DNA from: Molossus alvarezi
Taxonomy: Eukaryota; Chordata; Mammalia; Chiroptera; Molossidae
Assembly: GCA_037176705.1 (NCBI GenBank)
Contig: CM073885.1
Coordinates: forward strand, 91,131,001 to 91,195,000
Length of the DNA: 64,000 nt
Direction: 5' to 3'
This document shows, piece by piece, positions 34,345 through 46,794 of this stretch. The notes under the pieces are model-generated. The model was not told the origin of the DNA, did not search any database, and worked only from the letters and a program-made list of their open reading frames with translations. The position numbers were made by a program, and so were the translations under genes. The stretch's first letter is position 1. Every line of letters begins with the position of its first letter.

Positions 34345-36085
34345 TTATTTTAAATTAATTAATTAATTTATTTTTGTTACAGATGTTTCTCCTTCTTCCC
34401 CCACTGATACCTCCCTACCCCGCCCTCCCTGCCCTGTCCCCAGCATTGTTGTCCATGTCCATTGTTCATGCATACATGCATATAAGTTCTGTGGTTTAGC
34501 TCTCCCCCCCCAACCCCTCTTCTGGGGATTGTCAGTCTGTACCCCACTTCCACATCCCTGGGACTACCCCATTCCTCAGACTGTTATGTTCACTATATTC
34601 CACAAATAAGTGAGATCATGTGCTATATGTCTTTCTATGCTTGGCTTGTTTCACTTAGGATAATACTCTCCAGGTCCCTCCATGTCATCTCAAAGGATAA
34701 GAGATCTTTCTTTCTTACAGTTGCATAGTACTCCATTGTGTATATGTACCACCGCTTTTTTATCCATTCATCTACTGATGGACAATTGGGCTGTTTCCAG
34801 ATCTTAGCTATTGTAAATAGTGCTGCTATGAACATGGGGGTACATATATTCTTTCTGATTGGTGTTTCAGGCTTCTTAGGGTATATTCCTAGAAGCGGGA
34901 TCAGTGGGTCAAATGGAAGTTCAATTTTTAATTTTTTGAGGTAACACCATAGTGTTTTTCATAGTGGCTGCACCAGTCTGCATTCCCACCAGCAGTGCAC
35001 TAGAGTCCCCTTTTCTCCACACCCTCGCCAACACTTGTTGTTTGATGATTTGTTGATGGTGGCCAGTCTGATAGGTGTGAGGTGATACCTCATTGTTGTT
35101 TTAATTTGCATATCTCTCATGATTACTGATGTTGAGCACTTCTTCATATGTCTCTTAGCCATTTGTATGTCCTGTTTGGAGAGGTTTCTATTTGGTTCTC
35201 TGCCCATTTTTTAATTTCATTCTTTGTCTTCCTTTTGTTGAGCTGTATGAACACTCTCTATATATTGGAAGTTAACCCCTTAATTGATATATCATTGGCA
35301 ATTATGCTCTCCCATACAGTGGGTTGCCTTTCCATTTTGGTGGTGGTTTCTTTTGCTGTGCAGAAGCTTTGAGTTTGATGTAGTCCCATGTGTTCATTTT
35401 CTCCTTTGTTTCTGTTGCCTTAGGTGATGTATCAGTGAAAATTCTGCTGCGTATGATGTGTGAAATTTTGTTCCTACATTTTCTTCTAGGATTTTTATGG
35501 ATTCATGAGTCACATTTAAGTCTTTTATCCATTTTGAGTTTATTCTTGTGTATGGTGTAAGTTGATAGTCTAGTTTCATTTTTTTTTTTTTTTTTGCATT
35601 TAGCTGTCCAATTTCTGCAACACCATTTATTAAAGAGGCTGTCTTTACTCCACTGTATGCTCTTGCCACCTTTGTCAAATATTAATTGAGTATAATGTCT
35701 TGGGTCAATTTCCAGGTTCTCTGTTCTGTTCCATTAATCTATATGCCTGTTCTTGTGCCAATAACTGGCTGTTTTGATTATAATGGCTTTGTAGTGTAAC
35801 CTGATATCTGATATTTCAATCCTACCTATTTTGTTCTTCTTTTTCAAGATTGCTGTGGCTATTTGGGGTCTCTTTTTTGGTTTCATGTAAACTTTTGGAG
35901 TATTTGTTCTAATTCTGTGAACTATGTTATTGGTAGTTTGATGGGGATTGCATTGAATCTATAGATTGCTTTGGGTAGTATTGACATTTTAATGATGTTA
36001 ATTCTTCCAATCCATAAAAAAGGTATATGCTTCCACTTTTTCATATCTTCCTCTATTTTTTTCTATGTTCAGGCTTAAAATTTCA
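34345..36085 (-). mobile_element. 5'-truncated L1, longer copy beside the first
   Basis: Same strand and family type as its left neighbour. Readable blocks: [26 protein letters not shown] (35394-35678), [27 protein letters not shown] and EYYATVRKKDLLSFEMTW. The 3' UTR and tail lie at 34345-34600. The 5' break is near 36085, after 'ccaatccataaaaaaggta'. It contains stops and frameshifts and is not active. Confidence 0.93.
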
Positions 36086-36735
36086 ATAGAGAATTATTTC
36101 TTCAGACTAAAACTATCTTTGTCTCTTTAAAATGCAAATGCAATTTAAAAAAATAACATGTTAACTTGATAGTAACTAAAAGTCGATCTATATTTTAAAA
36201 TATGAACTCCTCAGTAATCTTCAGTTCAGGCATTATAAATTTGGCTGATAAATTTATGGGGAGATGGAAGCATTCTGAGCATGGATTTCTGCCTAAAGAG
36301 GGGTAACCTTAGTGGGTTTCTGCAGCAGGAAGACATCTTAATTTGGAAATGCATGAAGCAAGGGTAAGTTCTAAGAAATTTGCTCCCACACTTATCAATT
36401 CTATCACTGTCAGTGTCTTATTCTTTTTTGATCTCATGTTTTCTACCTTGAAATACATTTCAAAAAAAGGGAAGCTGTTTAAAAGATAAGAAAAAGCAAA
36501 TATTTTTACTTGAAATATTTACTTTTACCATCAAAGATTTTCCTTCCTTTCACTGGCAAAATTTTACACTGAGTGACGTGTTCACTGTCTCCATTATATT
36601 GCTATCCATTATCTTATAACATTTTGAATCTCATTCCAGATTCCATCATACTACTGAAACTTCCAGGTTGCAGAATTTTATCACTAAAACAATGCAACTT
36701 TGTTTTCTTCTCTGACTTTTCTTGTTTCTTTCTTT
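36086..36735. other. Unique DNA, no gene seen
   Basis: No repeat recognised; a short 'tttctttctttctttt' run sits near 36724. Confidence 0.4.
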
Positions 36736-36744
36736 CTTTTATTT

Positions 36745-37085
36745 TATGGTGTTGGCTTAAAAAACAGATATTTATTTCTCATAGTTCTGGAGGCTGGACG
36801 TCTGAGATCAGAGATGGGTTCTGGTGAGATCTGTCTTCCAGGTTGTAGACTGCTGATTTCTAGTTACAGCCTCACATGGTGGAGGGAGAGAGCACTAGCT
36901 CTATGTTCTCTCCCCATCAGGGCACCAATCCTACTTAGGAAGGTTTCCTGCTTATGATCTCATAACTTCCTAGTGGCCACACCTCCTACCATCAAAGTGG
37001 GCATTATATTCCAACATATAAATTTTGGCATAGTCTGTAAGAACTATCCATCCTCATTGGCCCATATTATTCCCAACACTGATAA
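36745..37085. repeat. Ancient dispersed repeat, family not assigned
   Basis: 'ctcatagttctggaggctgg', 'cagcctcacatggtggaggg' and 'ccacacctcctaccatcaaa' followed by 'ttccaacatataaattttgg' is a familiar mammalian interspersed pattern. I cannot assign it to a named family with confidence. Confidence 0.55.
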
Positions 37086-39529
37086 AACCTTTACTGAGTC
37101 TTTCAGCCTTCAACTGTCTCTGAAATTCTATGACATTTGAGTTCTTACCACACAATTTTCTATTTAACTATATTTCATTCTAAATTGTTCATTATTTCAT
37201 AATATTATAATTTAAATGTTCTCAGGAATTTGTATATTTTAATAATTCATTAGCTCAATCTTACAAATATCATTGCAGAATTTAGGGACCAACCCCTGGC
37301 ATCTTCATTATTTCTAGGGCTTTAAGGGATATTGTAATGTGCTCGGGAACAAGACTGCTCAGATTTTTCTGCACTAGCCATTTGAAAGTGGTGCCTGGAC
37401 ATGGACACCCCTTCCAAGAGAAGCACCCTCAGTTCATTCTGTATTTGTCCCTTGCTGTCAATCACAGGGATTTTTACTAATGAATTTTTTGACTTCTTAT
37501 AGAGTCAAAACTGTAGAGATATTTAGGAAACAATAGAAAGGTAAAGATGAGCCTTTTCTCCAACTTTATGCTGAATTTATTTACTTACACTCTGTTTCTC
37601 TCATCCACCAAAGATGCATTACTTTATATAATCTTGCTTGTAAATCACCTGAACTTTTTCTGTTTCTAACATCACTTCCTACAAGAGTTCAGAAACAGTT
37701 CCTTTTTGGAACCAATGCCATTTCTTTTTTTTCTGTCCTGTGTCTTCTCCATAAGTTTGTGCACAAAGCAACTTCCCTCTCTTATTAATTCTGCTTTTTT
37801 TTTTTTTTTTTTTTAAGATAAAACAACAAAAAGCCAACATGTGAATTAGCCAATGGAAGTAAAGATTGGAAATGGGCAGGGAATAAAGAAGTTGCAAGCC
37901 ATTCCACAAACTTTCCATTTGTGTTTATCTTAGAAACCTCACTATATGCTTCTATCTTGCCTTCCAGTTTTCCTGTTCATCAAACTGTCTAACACAATGC
38001 TCTGCAAGTAGCAGGTATAAAACAAATCCTGGACTACTTGATTAGAAATAAAACCTTGAGGGCAGTTTCAAGCATCAAGTAACAATAATCTAACCCAGAG
38101 ATTTGCATTAATCTATTTTCCTATGTATAATTTTGCTAAAAACTATTTTACAGTCACTATTGTCAGAGATTGCATTATGAAAACTTAATAAATTCGGGGT
38201 TTTGAGATTCCCCACACTTAAGTAGGCTAACCTTGCTCGAACAAATGTTAAAGGGACTAGTAGTTAATTATTATGTCATTCTGATGGGGGAAAAATACAT
38301 ACATTTGATCACATTTGGAGGCACAAGAGGATCTAGAATCATTACAGATGAAAGCAAAACCTGTTTGAACTCATTAAAAAACAACAACAAAGGAACCATG
38401 TGATTACATGGTTGATTACAAAGACGATGGATGAATTGCAATGACATTTGGATGTTTCAAGGAGTGAGTGGGTCTGAGTCAGAGTCTGAGGAACCAAGAA
38501 TGGAAGCCAAGCAATAGCATTGAGGATTTCAGAAGGCTAAATTCTTGCAATGAATTAAGGTTTATGAGATTATACTTTGTTATATAAATCAATGTTATTG
38601 TGTGTGCAGTGTGTATGTGTGTATATATATATGTGTGTGTGTGTGTGTGTATTTCTCTTACTCATATTATGCAAAGTAATTTCATGTTTATTCTGTAGTC
38701 CTTTGATCTATCAACAGTATTGGGAAACTAGTTCTAATAGATGGGTTATAAGGTATAGTAGTATTCTTTAACTTTTATCCTTGCTCTTTTTTTCTAGAAT
38801 AAAAAAATATTATACCAGCTTTTCAAAATGATACTATACTATATAAATAAAGAAGTTGATGAACAAATTCTAACTCTTTTGAAGAGAGTGCTGTTCAAAA
38901 AAAGTTTTGCAAACCACTGAATTCTTGCATAAAGAACAGTTACCACTCAGTATAAAAATATTTGACCTATTGTTTATTGTCATTCTGGGCCATAAAAACA
39001 GACAGATTCTAAAGCTTGACTGCCCACTTGCTTTAATTGGCATAATTAATATGTATCTTTGAGATGCTATATTAATTCCATATTTTAAGCTTTTATGACA
39101 GGTGAGTCTTTTTTTTTTTTTTTTAAGCAAGTATACTGCATATTTCTATTGAGCCATTATTCAAGGTGAGGGTCAGGAGAGAAAGGATAATTATAAGCAT
39201 AATACCAGCCATAACAAAAACTACATCTTAATTAGATTTGTTAGCATATTTTACCCAGTGCATACATTTCCATTTTGGTCCCTGGTGGATCAGTTTTAAT
39301 TAGTACTTCTTTTATCTTCATTTGTATTTTTTAGAGATATAGGAATTTAAAAGAAAAAGGCAAAGAATTCTTCATTTGATATGATAAACTCAGACTTCTT
39401 TCACTTGCATTTCTTTCCTACTTTGGTGGACCAGTCACACTCATAAGGGTCCTTAAGTGTTAGAGTTCCTCTGACGTGTACTGTGTGTGTGTGTGAGGAT
39501 GAAGGATAATGCACACAGGGTTGATTTCT
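37086..39529. other. Unique DNA with poly-T and (TG)n tracts
   Basis: Poly-T near 37797-37815 and 39110-39124, and (TG)n/(TA)n at 38600-38652. No gene or transposon recognised. Confidence 0.45.
38600..38652. repeat. (TG)n(TA)n(TG)n compound microsatellite
   Basis: TG units flank a TA core ('gtatatatatatg'). Confidence 0.92.
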
Positions 39530-39567
39530 AGCCTAGCCTCTCTGTTCTGTTCCATTGATGGATATGC

Positions 39568-39664
39568 CTTTTTTTTTTTGATACACGCCCCTAGCGGGAA
39601 CTGAACCCAGGACTCTCTGGTCCGCAGGCCGATGCTCCAACCACTGAGCCAAACCGACCAGGGC
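39568..39664 (-). mobile_element. 3'-truncated bat SINE inside L1
   Basis: T-run (antisense tail) directly followed by 'gatacacgcccctagcggga' and the head half to 'gccctggtcggtttggctca' (minus strand). The body and catcgatg block are missing. Confidence 0.88.
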
Positions 39665-40765
39665 TGAATATTCCAATTCTTATGCCAGAACCAGGCTCTT
39701 TTGATTAGTATGGCCTTGTAGTATAGTTTGATATCAGGTACTCTGATACCTCCAACTTTGTTCTTCTTTCTCAAGATTGCTGAGGTTATTCAGGGTCTTT
39801 TGGGTTCCATATAAATTTTTGCAATATTTGTTCCAGATATGTGATATATGCTGATTGTATTTTAAGAGGGATTGCATTGAATCTACTGATTGCTTTGAGT
39901 AGTACGGATATTTTAATGATGTTAATTATTCCAATCCATGAACATGGTTTATGTTTCCATTTGTTTTTATTTTCTTTAGTTTCCTTCTTCAATGTCCAAT
40001 AGTTTTCCGAGTACAGGTCTTTTACCTACCTGGTTAAATTTATTCTGAAGTGTCCTAATTTTCTTGTTACAATAGTAAATGGAGTTGTTTTCTTAGTTTA
40101 TCTTTCTGATAGTTAATTATTGCTGTATAAAAAATTCTGAATATTATTTTGTATCCTGCTACTTTGTTGAATTCATTTATTGCATCTAGTAGTTTTTTGG
40201 TAGAGTCTTTAGGGTTTTCTATGTACAATATCATGTCATCTTTCATGACGATTTTACTTCTTCCTTTCCAATTTGGATATCTTTTATTTCTTCATTTTGT
40301 CTGATCACTGGGGCTAGAACTTTCAGTACTATGTTGAAAAAAGAGTGGTGAAAGTGGACACCCCTGTCTTATTTCTGATCTTAAGAGAAACACTTTTGTT
40401 TTTTGTCCATTAAGTATGATGTTTGCTGTAGGTTTGTCATATCTGACCTTTATTATGTTGAGGTATGATCCCGCTATTTCCATTCTGATGACGGTTTGCA
40501 CATGAATGGGTATGGGATTTCATTGAATGTGTTTTCTGCATCTATTTCTGTTATCATATGATTTTTATTTTTCATTTTGTTTATGTGATGTATCACATTT
40601 ATTGATTTGCAAATATTGTACCAGCCTTGCATGCCCAGAATAAATCCCACTGATTATGTATGATATTTTTAATGTATTGCTGGATTCTGTTTGCTAATAT
40701 TTTGTTGAGGAGTTTTACATCTATGTTCATCAGGGATACTGGCCTGTAATTTTTGTTTTTGCCCT

Positions 40766-41119
40766 TGCCTATGACCCAGCCTCATCCTGCATCACCTAGT
40801 CTGTGGTGATTAGGCTTCCTCTGCATGGAACTTCTTTCAGTCCCTGAAGTAACCCAGGGTCTTTTCAACTTCCTGGCTGCTGATGAGAATCCTCCTTTCT
40901 CCATCCTTTGCCTGACTGCTTCTTTGCTATGGAGTCAGTTGGGTTTATGTTCAGCATGTACGATAGTGGAACTCCAAGAACAGACACTTAAACAAGAGAC
41001 ATTTATATGTCTTTTAAAATATATACATGTTTGTATTGATTTTAGAGAGTGAGGAAGGGAGAGGGAGAGAGAGATAGAAACATTGATGAGAGAGAACATC
41101 GACTGGCCACTTCCTGTAT
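40766..41119 (-). mobile_element. Composite insertion in L1: 5'-truncated SINE plus 260 bp of other DNA
   Basis: 41025-41119 is the distal half of a Ves-like SINE (antisense 'acatcgactggccacttcct'). 40766-41020 is neither L1 nor SINE ('catcacctagtctgtggtga', 'cttcctggctgctgatgaga'). The L1 resumes at 'tttatctgattttgaaatta'. No clean target duplication could be read. It may be one retrotransposed transcript or two events. Confidence 0.55.
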
Positions 41120-41301
41120 CTTTATCTGATTTTGAAATTAGTGATAATGCTGGCCTTGTATTAAGAGCTTGGAAGTCTTTCCTCCTCTTATAGTTTTTCC
41201 AATAGTTTGAGAAAAATAGGTGTTAGTTCTTCTTTGAATGTTTGGTAAAATTTGCATTTGATGTCACCCAGTCCAGGACTTTTGTTTGAAGATAATTTTT
41301 T

Positions 41302-41541
41302 TTGTCGTTGTTGTTAATCCTCACCTGAGGATATTTTCCCATTGATTTTTAGATAGAGTGGAAAGGCAGGAGGAAGAGAAAGAGAAACATCGATTTGAAA
41401 GAAACACATTGATTGGTAGCCTCTCAAACAGGGCTGGGAATTGAACCTGCAACCCAGGTATATGCCCTTGACCATGAACCGAACCTGTGACCATTTGGTC
41501 CAAAGGCTGATGCTCTAACTGCTGAACCAAACCAGCCAGGG
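41302..41541 (-). mobile_element. Bat SINE inside L1, 'ggtgagga' tail class
   Basis: Minus-strand head 'gccctggctggtttggttca', end 'cctcaggtgaggatt', A-rich tail. L1 continues on both sides ('gtccaggacttttgtttg' left, 'gggaattttttttattacgg' right). Confidence 0.9.
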
Positions 41542-43124
41542 CTGCTGGGAATTTTTTTTATTACGGCTTCAATTTTATTAGTTGTAACTGTTTTTTTTCT
41601 GATTTTCTGATTCTTCATGATTTAGTTTTGGAAGATTGTATGTTTCTAGGAATTTATCTATTTCACCCAGTTTGTCCAATTTGACATATAGTGTTCAAAG
41701 TCTTTTCTTACAATTTTCTGTATTATGAAAAGTCCGTTTTTACATATCCTCTTTCATTTCTGATTTTATTTATTTGGGTGCTCTCTCAGTTTTTCTTGAA
41801 GAGTCTGGTTCATTGTTCATCAATCTTGTTTATCTTTTCAAAGAACCAGCTCTTGGTATCATTGACATTTTGTATTGTGTTTTTAGTTTCTATGTCATTT
41901 ACTTCTGCTCTGATCTTTATTATTTTCTTCCTTCTACTTACCCTGTGCTTTGTTTGTTGTTCTTTTTCTAGTTTTTTTAAGTGTAGGAATAGATTGTGTA
42001 TTTGAGATTTTTTTGCTTCTTGAGGTAGGCCTGTAATGCTATGAACTTCCCTCTCAGGGCTGCTTTCTCTGTTTCCCATAGATTTATGGTTGTTGTGTGT
42101 TCGTTTTCATTTGTTTCCAGGTAATTTTTTATTTCTTCCTTGATCTCATTGTTAATCCATTCATTGTTTAATAACATGTTATTTAGCCTCCATGTATTTG
42201 AATATTTTTGAGTTTGTTTTTTTTATTGTAGTTGATTTCTCGTTTTATATCATTGTGATTCGAGAATGTGCCTGATATGATTTCAATCTTCTTTAATTTG
42301 TTGAGACTTATTTTGTATCTTTATATGTGCTCTGTATTTGAGAATGTTGCATGTGTACTTGAGAAGAATGTATATTGTGCTGCATTGAGATGAAATGTAC
42401 TGTAAATATCAATTAAATTCATCTGATCTAGTATGTCAATTAAGGTCACTGTTTCCTTGTTAGCTCTTTGTCAGATCAATCCAGTGATTACAGTGGGGCA
42501 TTAAAATCCTCTATACTATGACTGCATTGCTTTGATATTTCCCTTAAAGTACATCAAGATTTTCTTTATGTATTTAGCTGCTCCTGTATTAGGTGCATAT
42601 ATGTTTACAAGGGTTATATCTTCTTTTTGGATCAATCCTTTTAATATTATGTAGTGGCCTTCTTTGTCTCTTATTATGGCCTTTGTTTAGAAGTCTATTT
42701 TGTCAAATATAAGTACCCCAGGTTATTTTTATTTCCATTTGTGTGGAATTTTTATTTTTTCCCATCCCTTCACTTTCATCCTATGTGAGTCTTTTGTTCT
42801 GATGTGGGTCTCTCGTAGACAGCATATATATGGGTTATGTTTTCTTATCCATTCAGTTACCCTGCGTCTTTTGATTGGAACATTTAATTCATTTACATTT
42901 AAGGTTATCATTCATAGGAACTAATTTGTTGCCATTTTTTCTTTATACCTATATTTCTTTTTTCCTCTTTTTCTTCTTCTTCTTAAAGCAATCCCTTTAA
43001 CATTTCTTGCCCTACTGGTTTGGTGGTTATGAATTCCTTTAACCCCTTTTATTTTGCTTTCCATTTTAAATTGTAGCCTTGCTGTCTAGAGTGCCTTGGT
43101 TCAGTGTGCAGGAGGACCAAAGAA

Positions 43125-43252
43125 CTGCTTTTAAAAATAAGAAAAGCAGATTCCCGGGCCTCCCACTGAGATTCTGGTTCAGTGACTATGGAGTGGAGCC
43201 CAGGAATCTGCCTTTAATTCTGATATTCACTGAAGTTTGAGAACTACTGGAT
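43125..43252 (+). repeat. MER5-like hAT-Charlie fossil
   Basis: 'agattcccgggcctcccac', 'agattctggttcagtgacta', 'ggagcccaggaatctgcctt' and the end 'aagtttgagaactactgg' match the MER5 layout as I recall it. The left terminus is degraded. Confidence 0.75.
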
Positions 43253-44427
43253 CAGAGGTTATTTTAATAACATAAACAAATTAGAATTTTAACATTGTTT
43301 CCAATTTCTGTTTCTGTTTGGTTCAAAGTATTATGCTTGCTTTCTACTTCATGACCCCCCCCCCACCCTTATTTTATGGTTGGGTGGCCTTTTCTTTTGA
43401 TGTTCTAATCATACATGTGTGTAGAAATGGAGCAAGCAATAATTAAGGTAATATGAAAACCATGTTAATTGGCATTTTAATTAGCTACATTATATGTTCT
43501 TTAGAAATAAAACCTTTAAAAAAGAAAATACTGGACCCATTACAGGTTATATATAGAGAAATTTTAGCTAAAGCCTGGCACATAACTATATCTATATTTA
43601 GATTGCACATAGACTTCTGCTTTTTATTTTAAATTTCCTACCTGCCCATATGTTTAAAAAAAAAAAAACAAAACACCTGAGACACTTTAAAAGGTAACAT
43701 TTTATAAAAAGTTATTTTAGGAAGAGATTCATTTATTTTATTTTATTTGGTAAACAATGTTAAAATGAGTCATATTTCATTTGGAACTTTAGTTACTTTA
43801 ATAATTTGAATGTAATTTTATTTAGCACTATTTACATGGTTGCTCATAATGTATATATATCCTTGTTTAAATCTCATTATGTTTTTAATTGTTTTGTACT
43901 TGTCATTTCCACAGTTTCCCCCCCACATGTGTTAAATCTGGATGTTTTGCCAAGTGGAAAGCCAAACAAAGAGAATGAAGTATATTAATTATGGCCAGAG
44001 TAATTAATGTGTATATCTGCACTGTATGCAGTTATGTATGGATTTTCAACACTGCCTTGAAAATACTGCTATATATTTAATTGATCCTCTTTCCCACTTT
44101 CTGAGAAAAAAATTTTATGCCTTATTTTTCTTCTCACCTTTCACCTCACTCATACCCTTACACCTGTTCATCCTTCACTAATGTAAGATTCATGAAGGAA
44201 AATAGAAAGTAGTAGATTAGAATGAATTCTCTCATATTGTAACCAGGAAATAGACATATGCCTATCCCCACTGTCACCCAAATGATTTGTTGTCTTATAT
44301 TAAAATGCACACAGTGTCTCTAAACCTATTAAAGGACCATACCTCCATTTGTAATCTGGATCCTGTACCTTTTCACCTACTCGATGATGTAATCCTCATG
44401 CAGCTCCTCTCCCTCTTGCATCTTGCC
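43253..44427. other. Unique AT-rich DNA, no gene seen
   Basis: Poly-C near 43355 and poly-A near 43657. From about 44100, C/T-rich DNA may belong to the L2 that continues past the SINE cluster, but the match is weak. Confidence 0.4.
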
Positions 44428-44442
44428 CCAGGCTTTACTTTT

Positions 44443-44693
44443 TTTTTTTTTTTTTAATCCTCTCCCGAGGACATTCATCCATGTTTTGTTCAGATAGAGT
44501 GGGAGGGAGAGAGAGGAAGAAAGAGAGAGGGAAACATCGATGTGAAAGGGACACATCGAGTGGCTGCCACCCGCACGACCAACCAGGGCCGGGGACAAAC
44601 TGCAACCGAGATACATGCCCTTAGCGGGAACTGAACCCGGGTCACTCCAGACCGCAGGTGAACGCTCCAACTGCTGAGCCAAACTGGCCAGGG
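44443..44693 (-). mobile_element. Young tRNA-derived bat SINE, CpG-retaining 'ggtgagga' class
   Basis: Perfect 15-bp duplication ccaggctttactttt at 44428-44442 and 44694-44708. Body nearly the same as the copies at 8806 and 19876 ('ccaaccagggccggggacaa' antisense, 'gtgggagggagagagagga'). Long poly-A tail (antisense T run). Confidence 0.97.
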
Positions 44694-44802
44694 CCAGGCT
44701 TTACTTTTAATTCCTCTGTCCAAAAAACTGTTCTGCTAATTTTTTTGGCAATGCCTATTCTAGTTATGTCTTAGATTTCACCTTAAACTACCTCAAAGAG
44801 GT

Positions 44803-44830
44803 TTTCTATCACTTGATTTCTATCACTTGA
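44803..44830. repeat. Perfect 14-bp tandem duplication
   Basis: 'tttctatcacttga' occurs twice head to tail. Confidence 0.85.
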
Positions 44831-44883
44831 ATATTACAGTTTGTTATTCTTTATCACAACATTCTATTTTCCTCCTTATCTGT

Positions 44884-44948
44884 TTTTTTTTTTTTTAATC
44901 CTCACTGGAGGATATTTTTCAATTTATCTTCAGATAGAATGGGAGGGG

Positions 44949-44993
<45 letters not shown>

Positions 44994-45150
44994 CAATGTG
45001 AGAGAGAATCAATTGGTTGCCTCCTGCACGACCCCAACCAGGGCCAGGGACCAAACTGCAACCGAGGTACATGCCTCAGGTACTGGAATCGAACCCAAGA
45101 CTCTTTGGTCATGGACTGATACTGTAACCACTGAGCCAAACCAGCCAGGG
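44884..45150 (-). mobile_element. Bat SINE, 'ggtgagga' class, with expanded (GA)n
   Basis: Left flank 'tcctccttatctg' and right flank 'tcctctttatctt' (from 45152) form a diverged duplication. The GA-rich part of the body has grown to a clean (GA)n of about 40 bp (44952-44990). Head 'gccctggctggtttggctca' on the minus strand. Confidence 0.92.
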
Positions 45151-45164
45151 CTCCTCTTTATCTT

Positions 45165-45363
45165 TTCAAAAAAATATGTTGTTATTGATTTGAGAGAGAC
45201 AAGAAGGGAGAAGGAAAGAGAAAGACAAACATTGATGTGAAAGATAAACATCAATCAGTTGCCTCCCACACACACCCTGGGGATTGAACCTGCAATTTAG
45301 GTATGTGCCCTGACCAGAATCAAACCTGTGACCTTTCTGAGCATGGGATGACCTTGCCCAGGG
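45165..45363 (-). mobile_element. Bat SINE (Ves-like) inserted at the same target site
   Basis: Flanked by ctcctctttatctt at 45151-45164 and 45364-45377, identical over 14 bp. The left copy is itself the duplication of the neighbouring SINE. Antisense body with 'acatcaatcagttgcctccc' and head 'gccctgggcaaggtcatccc'. Confidence 0.9.
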
Positions 45364-45384
45364 CTCCTCTTTATCTTCATGAAT

Positions 45385-45545
45385 CGTTGCTTATTTGGTA
45401 TTCACCTGCCTTCTTTTCCAGACTACAAGCTCCACAGGGGCAAGGACCACATAGTCTTCTTCATTTCTGTTCCCCAGCTCCTCACACAATTCTTGATCCA
45501 TGGGAATTTCTCACTAAGTATTTATTGATCACATAAATAACTTTT
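45385..45545 (+). repeat. L2 LINE 3' end fossil
   Basis: 'agactacaagctccacaggg', 'caaggaccacatagtcttct' and 'actaagtatttattgatcac' follow the L2 terminus. Confidence 0.7.
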
Positions 45546-46149
45546 CCCAGTTGGTGCCTTTTGATGTCCATAGCATCATAACTCTCCTATAAGTGAGTTA
45601 TTTCCATTTTTTCCATTTTTTTTTTGGTAAACAATCCTTCATAGGAACTTTATATATTCATCTTTATATATTCAGGTTCAAATTTTGGTAAGAATAATTT
45701 GGTGGAAATGCTGGGTCATGGCATAGGTATAACCATTTGAAATTTTGATACTTGGGCATCAGAATCTTAACACTTATTCGGTAGATTCCAAGTGTAAGAG
45801 GAAAAGCTCCGTTTGTTCAGCCCAAATTCTTTCCTCAGGCTGCTCCTTCCTTACACAGGTAATGAGATATTTATTTTTAGCACCATGGAGTGTACTTTGA
45901 ATTGTGGACAGTGATGTGTTTTTGTTGTTTCTGCTACAGTCTTTTAGTACCAACTATGAATTATTAATCGACTTCTCCAGACGACTTTGCCTCCTATGCA
46001 CATTCTCTCCAAATGCTGGCTTTATTTTTATCTACGGGAATGGCAGTGGCCACTGCTGCTATTACTGCTCCGGAGGTCACTCTCCCTCTCTGTCTTTGTG
46101 TATGTGTGTGTGCTTTTATTTCTTTTTCTTTTTGGTTTGCTTTATAATG
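45546..46149. other. Unique DNA, no gene seen
   Basis: A 13-bp tandem 'ctttatatattca' lies near 45648-45675. The open frame 45904-46152 has no motif. Confidence 0.35.
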
Positions 46150-46400
46150 TAAAAAAGTTAACGTTGACATAATTGCAGGTGTCCCCTTTCCCCTGCCCTT
46201 TGCCTACCTCCACTTCCCTTGGCCTTCAGCAAGCGTTCGTCTGTGTCCGTGGGGTATGCCTCTATGTTCTTTAGCGAATCTCTTCACCTTCTTTACTCGG
46301 TCACCCTCACTCCCATCCTGCTCCCTGTTCGTATCTTCTTTGCTGTGATCAGCATCCTCTCTGCCCTTTTTGGCATTGGCAGTACTTTAAAAAAAAAACC
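46150..46400 (-). mobile_element. Probable old L1 3'-UTR fragment
   Basis: 'aattgcaggtgtcccctttc', 'ctacctccacttcccttggc' and 'gtctgtgtccgtggggtatg' have the T-rich then CCTCC-rich style of antisense L1 3' UTRs (compare 'gtccatgtccat' at 34455). Diverged. Confidence 0.4.
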
Positions 46401-46794
46401 TTTTTCTGGCATAAAAAGATACCTGAGGCTAGGTGTTTGGGCTGAGCACAAGCTTCCTCACTGTTTAGTGCTTTGAGAAGGATCGGGATAGTGCTGGTGC
46501 TTCAGGTGATTTGAAAATATTTAAGTCCATGGCAGAACCAGCATTGGGATACTCCTGCATATCTATTTCTATTCGACATAGTCCCCTGTTTCCGAGTCTT
46601 CCTCTGCTTTCTACACAAATACCTAATTCTCCTTTGGGCCAAAGCATTCTCTGATTCCCCCACAGACAAAGAAGTCCTTCTTAAAGACACTTTATAGTCA
46701 TCAGTATTAAGAGCAATTATGTTTTATTATGTTTAGCTTTTCCTATGTCTCTTTACCAGGCAGAATCTGAACCCTTTGAAGACAGGGAACATAC

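Larger units (their letters stand above)
39530..43075 (-). mobile_element. Large L1 ORF2 relic, interrupted by three insertions
   Basis: Minus-strand ORF2 from its start to beyond the reverse transcriptase. The endonuclease N-terminus reads MITLNVNELNVPIKRRRV (from 42911), with the expected CLRETHI block that holds the catalytic Glu. The reverse-transcriptase block [13 protein letters not shown] lies near 40330-40370, and the distal part [16 protein letters not shown] near 39740. Many stops and frameshifts make it inactive. The right end reaches sequence upstream of ORF2 (to about 43075). The 3' UTR is absent: the left end stops at about 39530. Insertions lie at 39568-39664, about 40766-41119 and 41302-41541. 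Confidence 0.9.

Noticed and set aside
41691..42005. 104-codon plus-strand frame with membrane-like segments
   Set aside because: It is the antisense of L1 ORF2; hydrophobic antisense frames are typical of A-rich L1.
39530..43075. Possible active L1
   Set aside because: It lacks the 3' UTR, has many stops and frameshifts, and is interrupted by three insertions.
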